Shown: piece after piece, positions 1 to 6,077 of the stretch
Position numbering within the stretch: the stretch's first letter is position 1
How the letters are laid out: every line of letters starts with the position of its first letter
NCBI GenBank assembly: GCA_012963565.1
Contig: DTVJ01000272.1
Location: 1-11,149 of the forward strand
Direction of reading: 5' to 3'
Length of the DNA: 11,149 nucleotides
Source: Piscirickettsiaceae bacterium
GTDB lineage: Bacteria; Pseudomonadota; Gammaproteobacteria; PS1; Pseudothioglobaceae
The notes under the pieces: generated by a model
Database searches by the model: none
What the model was told of the DNA's origin: nothing
What the model saw: the letters and a program-made list of their open reading frames with translations, nothing else
Program-made: the position numbers and the translations under genes

Positions 1-347
1 AAAGTATTGCAACAGCTGAAGGTATTCGCTCTGTTGGTATGCTGCCTTTATCAGAAATGGTTGAATTACAAACCGGTAAGAAGCAAAGGTTCCTTAAAAT
101 CTACCAATACTGTGCGCCACGTACAGCAATGACTATGATTGAACATTCAGATGCGTTCTCAGCATATTTACCTTGCAGATTGGCTTTAATTGAAGATAAA
201 GCAGGTCAAAGATGGTTGTACACGCTAGATATGAATGCTATGATTTATGGTGGTGCTCCATTACCTGACTACTTACTTGAAAAAGCATTAGAGGTTAAAC
301 GCGTAATTACCGCTATTCAAGAGGGTGGTGCAGAAGGCGACTTCTAA
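1..347 (+). CDS. DUF302-family protein, copy 1 (5' end outside window)
   Basis: The reading frame is open from the left edge (first full codon at base 3), so this is the C-terminal 114 residues of a longer protein; the ATG at 39 is internal. The residues encoded upstream of it (SIATAEGIRSVG) align with SIAFEESVGAG of the complete paralogue at 583-1221. The visible part carries the DUF302 hallmarks: a Tyr-Cys-x-Pro stretch, a HSDAFSAYLPCR segment and LALIED followed by WLYTL. By eye about 69 of the last 102 residues match copy 2. DUF302 proteins have no established biochemical activity; many occur in sulfur-oxidising bacteria. By analogy with copy 2 it probably has an N-terminal membrane anchor, not visible here. 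It ends just before a strong terminator, so it closes its transcription unit. Confidence 0.85.
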   Translation, partial: SIATAEGIRSVGMLPLSEMVELQTGKKQRFLKIYQYCAPRTAMTMIEHSDAFSAYLPCRLALIEDKAGQRWLYTLDMNAMIYGGAPLPDYLLEKALEVKRVITAIQEGGAEGDF

Positions 348-367
348 AAAGAATTAACTTAATTCTT

Positions 368-394
368 AAAACCGCTCTAAAGAGCGGTTTTTTT
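368..394 (+). terminator. Rho-independent terminator after DUF302 copy 1
   Basis: Stem AAAACCGCTC (368-377), loop TAAA, complementary arm GAGCGGTTTT (382-391), with a run of seven T at 388-394. A 10-bp perfect stem with GC-rich core and T tract, 20 bases after the stop codon of the first DUF302 gene. Confidence 0.92.
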
Positions 395-401
395 ATACCT
401 T

Positions 402-449
402 AAATTTGATATCGCTTGCATAGATACTGAGTACATGTGTAAATATGAC
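402..449 (+). pseudogene. Relic of the 5' part of an MBL-fold hydrolase gene
   Basis: Bases 413-443 match 1290-1320 of the downstream MBL gene at 26 of 31 positions without gaps. Read in the corresponding frame, 402-449 gives KFDIACIDTEYMCKYD, against THNVTCIDTEHMRKDF in the intact protein (residues 9-24), with conservative I/V and A/T changes before the shared CIDTE core. The matching block lies 75 bases after the stop of DUF302 copy 1, and its counterpart lies 78 bases after the stop of copy 2. After about 449 the similarity fades and the frame stops at 516-518; a faint further resemblance around 483-506 is not strong enough to claim. No start codon or catalytic region remains. Interpreted as debris from a lost MBL copy after tandem duplication. 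Confidence 0.6.
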
Positions 450-545
450 AAGGTGGTTGGTGTGGTTAGCTTAACTAATACTATATTGAAGAGTTTAAGT
501 TGCATTCATCCGAGTTAAACACAAAGAGTGATAAAATTCAAAACT

Positions 546-551
546 TATAAT
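546..551 (+). promoter_or_regulatory. Possible -10 element for DUF302 copy 2
   Basis: A perfect TATAAT hexamer lies 31 bases upstream of the ATG at 583, after the terminator of the preceding gene, where a promoter is needed. No convincing -35 hexamer is found 16-18 bases upstream, and the region is AT-rich, so this is tentative. Confidence 0.35.
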
Positions 552-572
552 TATTCTTTAACCAAATCTAAG

Positions 573-577
573 AGGAG
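573..577 (+). promoter_or_regulatory. Shine-Dalgarno deciding the start of DUF302 copy 2
   Basis: AGGAG ends 5 bases before the ATG at 583. The alternative GTG at 577 begins inside this Shine-Dalgarno and has nothing suitable upstream, so the ATG is preferred. Confidence 0.8.
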
Positions 578-582
578 TGGAG

Positions 583-1221
583 ATGGCTAGTATTATTAAT
601 TTAATCAAATGGCTATTAATTATAATCGTTGCAATTGCAACTATAATTGGTGTAATTTCAACCTACTATGCGGTATCACTTCACGTGAAATATGATGGTG
701 TTACTGGCAAAGTGATCAGTGAAATAATCTCACCAACACTGCATCCAGATTCTATGGAAAAAGTGTACATGCCAATGACAAATACCTTGTTAGACACTGG
801 CGATATTATTATGGCATCTATTGTTCGTGTTCCAGTTGCTGATGATGTATCGAATGAAGATGTTGAAGAAGCTATGGTAAGTATTGCATTTGAAGAAAGC
901 GTTGGTGCTGGTAGTATGCCAATCTCAGAAATAGTTGAGTTTCAAACAGGTAAAAAACAAAGACTTCTTAAGGTATTTCGGTATTGTTCACCACATACAG
1001 CGATGATTATGATTGATCATTCAGATGCATTTTCATCTTATTTACCTTGTAGAATTGCTTTAATTGAAGATAAATCAGGAAAAAGATGGTTATATACTTT
1101 AAATATGGATATGTTAATTTATGGTGGTCAGCCATTACCTGAAGCTCTACATGAACAAGCATTAGAACTTAAACGTGTGATGACTACTCTTCAACAGGGC
1201 GGAGCAACAGGCGCATTCTAA
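583..1221 (+). CDS. Membrane-anchored DUF302-family protein, copy 2
   Basis: A 212-residue protein. Residues about 5-29 form one uninterrupted hydrophobic segment rich in Ile, preceded by little charge except one Lys, consistent with a signal anchor that leaves the rest outside the cytoplasm. A linker of about 60 residues follows, then a DUF302 domain at roughly 80-182 with Cys135 (RYCSP), Cys156 (YLPCR), the LIEDKSG turn and a WLYTL strand. The start is the ATG after a good AGGAG, six bases inside the longer GTG frame. It is a tandem paralogue of the gene ending at 347. No terminator separates it from the MBL hydrolase 33 bases downstream, so the two are probably cotranscribed. The function of DUF302 is unknown; a role linked to sulfur or redox metabolism would be a guess from taxonomic distribution only. 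Confidence 0.85.
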   Translation: MASIINLIKWLLIIIVAIATIIGVISTYYAVSLHVKYDGVTGKVISEIISPTLHPDSMEKVYMPMTNTLLDTGDIIMASIVRVPVADDVSNEDVEEAMVSIAFEESVGAGSMPISEIVEFQTGKKQRLLKVFRYCSPHTAMIMIDHSDAFSSYLPCRIALIEDKSGKRWLYTLNMDMLIYGGQPLPEALHEQALELKRVMTTLQQGGATGAF

Positions 1222-1254
1222 CATTACATTAATTTTTTTATACATAATACTAAT

Positions 1255-2196
1255 ATGAATCCCATCTTTCATGAATTAACTCACAACGTCACTTGTATTG
1301 ATACTGAGCACATGCGTAAAGACTTCGTAGCCGCCTATTTAATTGAAGATGGAGATCATGCTGCATTTGTTGATACTGGTTGTCACCTCTCGGTACCAGC
1401 ACTCCTAGCAACACTTGATGCAAAAAATATTAAGCGTGAAAACGTAGATTACATACTACTCACGCATATTCATCTAGATCATGCTGGTGGTGCAGGGGAA
1501 TTAATTAAGCATTTACCTAATGCCACTGTTTATGTGCATGAATATGGTGTACAACACTTAATAGACCCCTCTAAATTACGCGCAGGCGTGATTGGCGTAT
1601 ATGGGGAGTTATTCTTTAAACAATTCCTAGGTGACTTAATCCCTATATCGGAAGAGCGGATTACTACTGCAAAAGATGGTGATGAAATCATACTTGGTAG
1701 TCGAGTATTAAAATTCATTGACACACCCGGTCACGCTCGGCACCATGTTTGTATTTGGGATGAAACCTCTAGGGGTATATTTAGCGGTGACACGCTTGGC
1801 GTTAGCTATAGAGAATTTGATACCGATCAGGGTGAGTTAATATTCCCGCCAACGACACCTGTACAATTTGACCCTGATACTTGGAAAGACACTATTAAGC
1901 ATTTAATGAGTTTAAAGCCAAAGTATGCGTATTTAACGCATTTCAACCGCATAGAATTTACCCAACACTCTGCTGAAATGCTAGTTCAGAATATCGATGG
2001 ATTCGTCAAGATTGCTAAGGCATCAGAGGATCAAAGTAATCGTCATAAAGCGATTAAAGAACAACTACTCAACTATCTACTAGATATTGCTACCGATCAT
2101 GGTGTTGCACTCGATGAAGCGCAGCAAATTAAACTGTTTAAAGGTGATTTAGAAATCTGTGCTCAGGGCTTAGGGGTGTGGCTGGATCGATCTTAA
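1255..2196 (+). CDS. MBL-fold metallo-hydrolase
   Basis: A 313-residue protein of the metallo-beta-lactamase superfamily, with no signal peptide and so probably cytoplasmic. The metal-binding motif THIHLDHAGG gives His71, His73, Asp75 and His76; further ligands are His160 (TPGHARHH), Asp179 (FSGDT) and His229 (YLTHF). This is the full dinuclear-site set of the glyoxalase II-like branch. The N-terminal YLIEDGDHAAFVDTG strand-turn is typical of the fold. About 80 residues after the last His ligand form a mostly helical C-terminal extension. The substrate cannot be told from sequence: hydrolysis of a thioester, lactone or phosphoester, or a persulfide dioxygenase activity, are all family possibilities. 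No clear Shine-Dalgarno precedes the ATG at 1255. It follows DUF302 copy 2 closely and overlaps ppnP convergently by four bases. Confidence 0.9.
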   Translation: MNPIFHELTHNVTCIDTEHMRKDFVAAYLIEDGDHAAFVDTGCHLSVPALLATLDAKNIKRENVDYILLTHIHLDHAGGAGELIKHLPNATVYVHEYGVQHLIDPSKLRAGVIGVYGELFFKQFLGDLIPISEERITTAKDGDEIILGSRVLKFIDTPGHARHHVCIWDETSRGIFSGDTLGVSYREFDTDQGELIFPPTTPVQFDPDTWKDTIKHLMSLKPKYAYLTHFNRIEFTQHSAEMLVQNIDGFVKIAKASEDQSNRHKAIKEQLLNYLLDIATDHGVALDEAQQIKLFKGDLEICAQGLGVWLDRS

Positions 2197-2504
2197 TAAT
2201 AAGAGCAACAATAGTCCGTCACTTCCTTCACTTTCAACTTAAAACTTGAGTCTTTAGGTACTTCAAATGACGAACCCTTGGCAAACGTTTGCCACTCACT
2301 CTCTCCAGGTAATAACACATCCATTTCACCCGCTTGGATTTCCATCAGTTCGTTATCATCTGTGCTAAATTCGTAATCGCCCGGCATCATAATTCCTAAG
2401 GTTTTTTTACTACCATCAGCAAACTCAACCGTACGCGAAGTAACTTGGCCATCAAAATAAATATTAGCTGCTTTTACAACAGTGACATTTTCAAAATTTG
2501 ACAT
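2193..2504 (-). CDS. ppnP: Pyrimidine/purine nucleoside phosphorylase PpnP
   Basis: A 103-residue single-domain cupin of the YaiE/DUF1255 family, a little longer than the 94-residue E. coli protein at the N-terminus. The family phosphorolyses several purine and pyrimidine nucleosides to free base and ribose 1-phosphate in the cytoplasm. Recognisable conserved blocks are GIMMPGDYEFST (37-48), MDVLLPG (61-67), Trp71, and FEVPKDSSFKLKV (80-92), ending in a Tyr-Cys-Cys motif where E. coli has YLCRYL. It starts 19 bases after pepA ends on the same strand and is probably cotranscribed with it; its own Shine-Dalgarno is weak. Its stop codon overlaps the last codons of the convergent MBL gene. Confidence 0.93.
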   Translation of the reverse strand: MSNFENVTVVKAANIYFDGQVTSRTVEFADGSKKTLGIMMPGDYEFSTDDNELMEIQAGEMDVLLPGESEWQTFAKGSSFEVPKDSSFKLKVKEVTDYCCSYY

Positions 2505-2523
2505 AATTTACTTTAATAATTCC

Positions 2524-3948
2524 TTAAGTTTGATCCAAAATATATTGTGTTAATAACGGCACAGGGCGACCTGTTGCCCCTTTTTTAGAGCCACTAACCC
2601 AAGCAGTACCGGCAATGTCTAGATGTGCCCAACGATAGTCTTTGGTATAACGTGCTAAAAAACATGCTGCTGTCACGGTGCCAGCTTCACGCCCACCGAT
2701 ATTACCCATATCGGCAAAATTTGATTTAAGCAATTCATCATACTCATCGTCCAGTGGTAATTGCCACGCAGTATCCATTGCGCTCTTACCCGCACTGATT
2801 AAATCATCTGCCAAGGCCTGATCATTCGCCATCACACCGCAGTGATGCTTACCGAGCGCTACAATCACCGCACCGGTTAGAGTGGCAGTATCAATCACCA
2901 CTTCAGGGTTAAACTTCTCTACATAAGTCAAAGCGTCACACAAAATCAAACGTCCTTCCGCATCGGTATTGAGAATCTCAATGGTTTGACCTGACATACT
3001 TTTAACCACGTCACCTGGTTTAGAGGCGTTGTGTGCTGGCATGTTTTCAACGGTTGGCACGACAATCGTTAAGTTAACGTTCAGTTTCATTTCAGCTACA
3101 GCATGCATTGTGCCTAGTACTGAAGCTGCACCACACATGTCGTATTTCATCTCATCCATACCGGCACCTGGTTTAAGCGAGATGCCGCCACTGTCAAACG
3201 TCACGCCTTTACCGACCAATACAATTGGCTTGGCATTGCCATTACCGTTATAACTTAGGCTAATGAGTTTTGGCGGTTCGATTGAACCTTTAGAAACTGA
3301 TAACAATGACCCCATGCCCAATGCTGACATGTCAGATTCTTCCAATACTTCGCAATCAAGTCCAAACTCTTTCGCCATATCTTGCGCGGTCTGAGCCAAA
3401 TAAGTTGGTGTACACACATTCGATGGTAAATCACCGAGATGACGAGTGAGTGCCATACCATTGGCGATGGCTTGACCTTGCGCTAATTCATGTGCATTGT
3501 CACTACTTGACTGAATAGCAATATTCTCAATTGAACTCTCTTCTTCACTATCAGCACCCACTTTTTGTATTTGGTAAGTTGCATTTTGCATCACTCTAGC
3601 TGTAGTCCTTTGTACCCACTGCTGATCCCTGCCATCAACCTCAACTTGCTGGATCATAGTGCTTTTAACCTTGGTATTTGCAAGTGCAGCACTAACGGCG
3701 ACGAGTGCTTTGGTGTAGTTTTTATCAGTAATGGGTGCATCCCCAAGGCCTGCAACAATGACGTGCTTAGCCTTAAAGCCATCTACTAAATTTAACGATA
3801 ATAATTTTCCAGCTTTGGATTCAAAATGATTAAGTTCAATCAGTCCTTGGATCTCTTGATTATCAAAGCTTGTATCAATGCTAGAAAATACAACAACACT
3901 ATCACCATCAAAGTATTGAATAGTTTGTTCAATTAACGAAAATTCCAT
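2524..3948 (-). CDS. pepA: Leucyl aminopeptidase (cytosol aminopeptidase, M17)
   Basis: A 474-residue cytoplasmic peptidase that removes N-terminal residues from peptides with two metal ions; the E. coli protein is 503 residues. The N-terminal regulatory domain covers about 1-160 and the catalytic domain 165-474. Metal and active-site residues fall at a constant offset of 23 from E. coli: Lys247, Asp252, Lys259, Asp270, and the signature NTDAEGRL at 327-334 giving Asp329, Glu331 and Arg333. The start is placed at the ATG giving MEFSLIE, which matches the E. coli N-terminus MEFSV and has AGGTGG four bases upstream; an in-frame ATG at 3981 would add 11 residues with no family support. First gene of a minus-strand pair with ppnP. 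E. coli PepA also acts as a DNA-binding protein in Xer recombination; nothing here shows that. Confidence 0.96.
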   Translation of the reverse strand: MEFSLIEQTIQYFDGDSVVVFSSIDTSFDNQEIQGLIELNHFESKAGKLLSLNLVDGFKAKHVIVAGLGDAPITDKNYTKALVAVSAALANTKVKSTMIQQVEVDGRDQQWVQRTTARVMQNATYQIQKVGADSEEESSIENIAIQSSSDNAHELAQGQAIANGMALTRHLGDLPSNVCTPTYLAQTAQDMAKEFGLDCEVLEESDMSALGMGSLLSVSKGSIEPPKLISLSYNGNGNAKPIVLVGKGVTFDSGGISLKPGAGMDEMKYDMCGAASVLGTMHAVAEMKLNVNLTIVVPTVENMPAHNASKPGDVVKSMSGQTIEILNTDAEGRLILCDALTYVEKFNPEVVIDTATLTGAVIVALGKHHCGVMANDQALADDLISAGKSAMDTAWQLPLDDEYDELLKSNFADMGNIGGREAGTVTAACFLARYTKDYRWAHLDIAGTAWVSGSKKGATGRPVPLLTQYILDQT

Positions 3949-3952
3949 TACA

Positions 3953-3958
3953 CCACCT
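3953..3958 (-). promoter_or_regulatory. Shine-Dalgarno deciding the pepA start
   Basis: AGGTGG on the minus strand ends four bases before the ATG at 3948, favouring this start over the upstream in-frame ATG at 3981. Confidence 0.7.
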
Positions 3959-3979
3959 AGATAAAAATATAATCCCGAC

Positions 3980-3985
3980 ATTCTA
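3980..3985 (-). promoter_or_regulatory. Possible pepA -10 element
   Basis: TAGAAT on the minus strand, about 30 bases before the chosen pepA start. It overlaps the alternative ATG at 3981, so a transcript from here would exclude the longer form. No good -35 is visible. An adjoining small dyad, TACCT (3984-3988) with AGGTA (3993-3997), might be an operator or chance. Confidence 0.3.
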
Positions 3986-4029
3986 CCTAAAAAGGTAAAA
4001 TTTATTCATTTTTAAATAGATTATTTATT

Positions 4030-4752
4030 ATGCTCAAGTCATTACTAGTTGCACTCACTTTATTATCAAACAATGTTTTAGCTGACAAAAATGACATTAT
4101 CGAAGGGCTTATTGGCTATGTTTCTAATGTGGCTGAAGAAGACATCAACCCAACGCCATTTCAAGGTCTGTACGAAGTTGTTATAAGAAAACCAAGACTG
4201 GATGTTATTTACATATCAGAAGATGGTCGTTATCTAGCTCAAGGCGAAGTAATTGATTTAAAAACACGCATGAATTTAACTCAAAATCGCTTATCGAGTC
4301 TCGCTAAAGAAATTTTATCGACAACAACTGATGATGAAAAAATTATCTACAAAGCCAAAGATGAAAAATACACCATCGATATATTTACCGACGTGGACTG
4401 CCCATACTGTCGAAAACTACACAAGGATGTAGCGGTACTTAATAAAATGGGTATTACCATAAAGTATTTGGCATTTCCACGCTCAGGCGTAAATACCAAG
4501 TCTTACTACCGCTCAATGGCGATCTGGTGTGCTGAGAATCAAAAACAAGCGATGGATAGAGGCATGCTAAAAAAAGACAATCCAGTCGTAAACTGTGAAA
4601 ACCCAATCATTGATCACTTGATTTTAGCTTCAAGACTCAACGTTACAGGTACACCGTTTATGTTCTTCGAAAATGGCGATAATATGCCCGGTTACGTCAA
4701 GCCAAAAGAACTGTTAAAAGCAATCAAACGCTCGCTTGCAAAATATCAATAA
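4030..4752 (+). CDS. dsbC: Thiol:disulfide interchange protein DsbC
   Basis: A 240-residue periplasmic disulfide isomerase that reshuffles wrong disulfides in exported proteins and is normally kept reduced by DsbD. Residues 1-18 form a signal peptide with a likely cut after VLA. Residues about 19-80 match the dimerisation domain and about 110-240 the thioredoxin-fold catalytic domain. The active site is CPYC (Cys124, Cys127), where E. coli DsbC has CGYC. Cys167 and Cys189 sit exactly where E. coli has its structural disulfide (Cys141-Cys163 of the mature protein, offset 26), and the cis-proline loop is TGTP with Pro209. This conserved spacing supports DsbC over DsbG or a generic thioredoxin. 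No clear Shine-Dalgarno is present; the leader is nearly all A and T. Its end overlaps the start of rsmB by 17 bases, so the two form an operon. Confidence 0.93.
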   Translation: MLKSLLVALTLLSNNVLADKNDIIEGLIGYVSNVAEEDINPTPFQGLYEVVIRKPRLDVIYISEDGRYLAQGEVIDLKTRMNLTQNRLSSLAKEILSTTTDDEKIIYKAKDEKYTIDIFTDVDCPYCRKLHKDVAVLNKMGITIKYLAFPRSGVNTKSYYRSMAIWCAENQKQAMDRGMLKKDNPVVNCENPIIDHLILASRLNVTGTPFMFFENGDNMPGYVKPKELLKAIKRSLAKYQ

Positions 4753-6013
4753 TACCAATGTACGAACGGTCGCCTTAGAAGCGATTTGCTCAGTAGTTTT
4801 AAATAAGCGCTCGCTGTCTGCTTTTAACTATCCAGATGATTTAAACGATTTATCACTAATTAAGTCCTTTGTCTTTGGCACGATTCGTTTTTATCATCAA
4901 CTGAATGATATTGTCTCTGGGCTACTTAAGCATCCGATTGAAAAAGAGAATCTCGACATTCATTGCTTAATGCTATTAGGCGCCTATCAAATTTTGCACT
5001 CAAATGTCGCGCCACATGCCATTATTTTCGAAACGGTCAATGTGGTAAATGACTTAAACAAACCTTGGGCTAAGGGGTTGGTTAATGCCATCCTGAGAGA
5101 GGTAGATCGTCAAAAACACTTACTACAAAAACAACCACACTATTCACACCCGAGCTGGCTAGTCAAAAAAATCAAAAACAACCACCCTGATCATTTTGAA
5201 CAAATCTTTGCCAATAACAATCTTCAAGCACCCATGGGTATTCGAGTTCACCCTACTTACCAGCTTGATGATTATCAAGCTTCGTTATCAGCGATTGGTA
5301 TCGAGTCTCACCAAGTTGATATTGCACCACAGGCTTTGGTGTTAGAAAAAGCAGTTTCAGTTTTTAAACTGCCCGACTTTGAGCAAGGTGCTTGCTATGT
5401 GCAGGATTGCTCAGCACAATTAGCTGCATACTTACTCAATCCCAAAGAAGGTGAACTCATTTTAGATGCTTGCAGTGCACCCGGTGGCAAGACCACACAC
5501 CTAAGTGAATTAGCACCAAAATCAAACATTGTTGCCCTTGACAATGACGGAGAAAGACTCAAACGAGTTCAACAAAATATAGATCGATTTAGTATTAAGA
5601 ATATCACTATATTGCAAGGTAATGCCCAAACTCAAGATTGGTGGGATGGCAAACTATTTGATAAAATTTTATTAGATGCCCCTTGCTCAGCTACTGGTGT
5701 AATACGTCGTCACCCTGATATTAAACTCTTACGAAAACCTAAAGATATAACTGCTCTAGTCGCTCTACAAAAAGACATTCTTGCAAACTTGTGGCCTATG
5801 TTAAAACCGGGCGGAATACTACTGTACGCCACTTGTTCAATCTTAAAATCTGAAAATGAAGAGCAAATGAGTTGCTTTTTAGAGTCATATGAAAATGCCC
5901 AAGAACTCAAAATAGACCTAGATTGGGGTATTAATACCAAGGTTGGTAAACAACAACTCCCGAGTCATAATTTTGATGGTTTTTATTATGCAAAATTACA
6001 AAGAAGAGTGTAA
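4736..6013 (+). CDS. rsmB: 16S rRNA (cytosine-967-C5)-methyltransferase RsmB
   Basis: A 425-residue enzyme (429 in E. coli) that methylates C967 of 16S rRNA using S-adenosylmethionine. The N-terminal NusB-like RNA-binding domain covers about 8-130 (PHAIIFETV at 93-101, KGLVNAILR at 113-121). The Rossmann methyltransferase domain follows, with SAM motif LDACSAPGGKT (243-253), an acidic ribose ligand at Asp269, the DAPCSATGVIRRHPDIK block with Cys317, and YATCS with catalytic Cys367. The two-cysteine arrangement is that of RNA m5C methyltransferases, and the RRHPDIK block is typical of RsmB. The only start codon that preserves the whole N-terminal domain is a TTG at 4736, inside the 3' end of dsbC and without a visible Shine-Dalgarno, which suggests translational coupling. 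It ends before a strong terminator. Confidence 0.95.
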   Translation: MQNINNTNVRTVALEAICSVVLNKRSLSAFNYPDDLNDLSLIKSFVFGTIRFYHQLNDIVSGLLKHPIEKENLDIHCLMLLGAYQILHSNVAPHAIIFETVNVVNDLNKPWAKGLVNAILREVDRQKHLLQKQPHYSHPSWLVKKIKNNHPDHFEQIFANNNLQAPMGIRVHPTYQLDDYQASLSAIGIESHQVDIAPQALVLEKAVSVFKLPDFEQGACYVQDCSAQLAAYLLNPKEGELILDACSAPGGKTTHLSELAPKSNIVALDNDGERLKRVQQNIDRFSIKNITILQGNAQTQDWWDGKLFDKILLDAPCSATGVIRRHPDIKLLRKPKDITALVALQKDILANLWPMLKPGGILLYATCSILKSENEEQMSCFLESYENAQELKIDLDWGINTKVGKQQLPSHNFDGFYYAKLQRRV

Positions 6014-6025
6014 TAATCTTCTCTG

Positions 6026-6061
6026 ATAATAAAAAGGCGCCCAAAGGCGCCTTTTTATTAT
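6026..6061. terminator. Bidirectional terminator between rsmB and lon
   Basis: Perfect 16-bp inverted repeat: 6026-6041 (A-rich, ending GGCGCC), loop CAAA, 6046-6061 (GGCGCC then T-rich). Each arm supplies a T tract to the transcript coming from the other side, so it can end both rsmB (plus, stop at 6013) and the clpP-clpX-hflX-lon operon (minus, stop at 6078). Confidence 0.95.
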
Positions 6062-6077
6062 TTTTCTGATTACTTTA

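Noticed and set aside
39..41. ATG as the start of DUF302 copy 1
   Set aside because: The frame is open to the window edge and the upstream residues align with the paralogue, so the gene is cut by the window.
483..518. Extension of the MBL relic further into the gap
   Set aside because: Only short words such as ATTGAAGA and TGCATT resemble the MBL gene and they need gaps; too weak to claim.
577..579. GTG start two codons before the ATG of DUF302 copy 2
   Set aside because: It begins inside the AGGAG that serves the ATG at 583 and has no ribosome-binding site of its own.
1222..1254. Terminator after DUF302 copy 2
   Set aside because: There is a run of seven T but no stem before it.
3029..3253. 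Plus-strand open frame of 74 codons inside pepA
   Set aside because: Antisense shadow of a strongly conserved gene, with no ribosome-binding site or recognisable protein.
3949..3981. 11-residue N-terminal extension of PepA
   Set aside because: The added residues match nothing in the family; the ATG at 3948 has an AGGTGG and gives the usual MEFS start.
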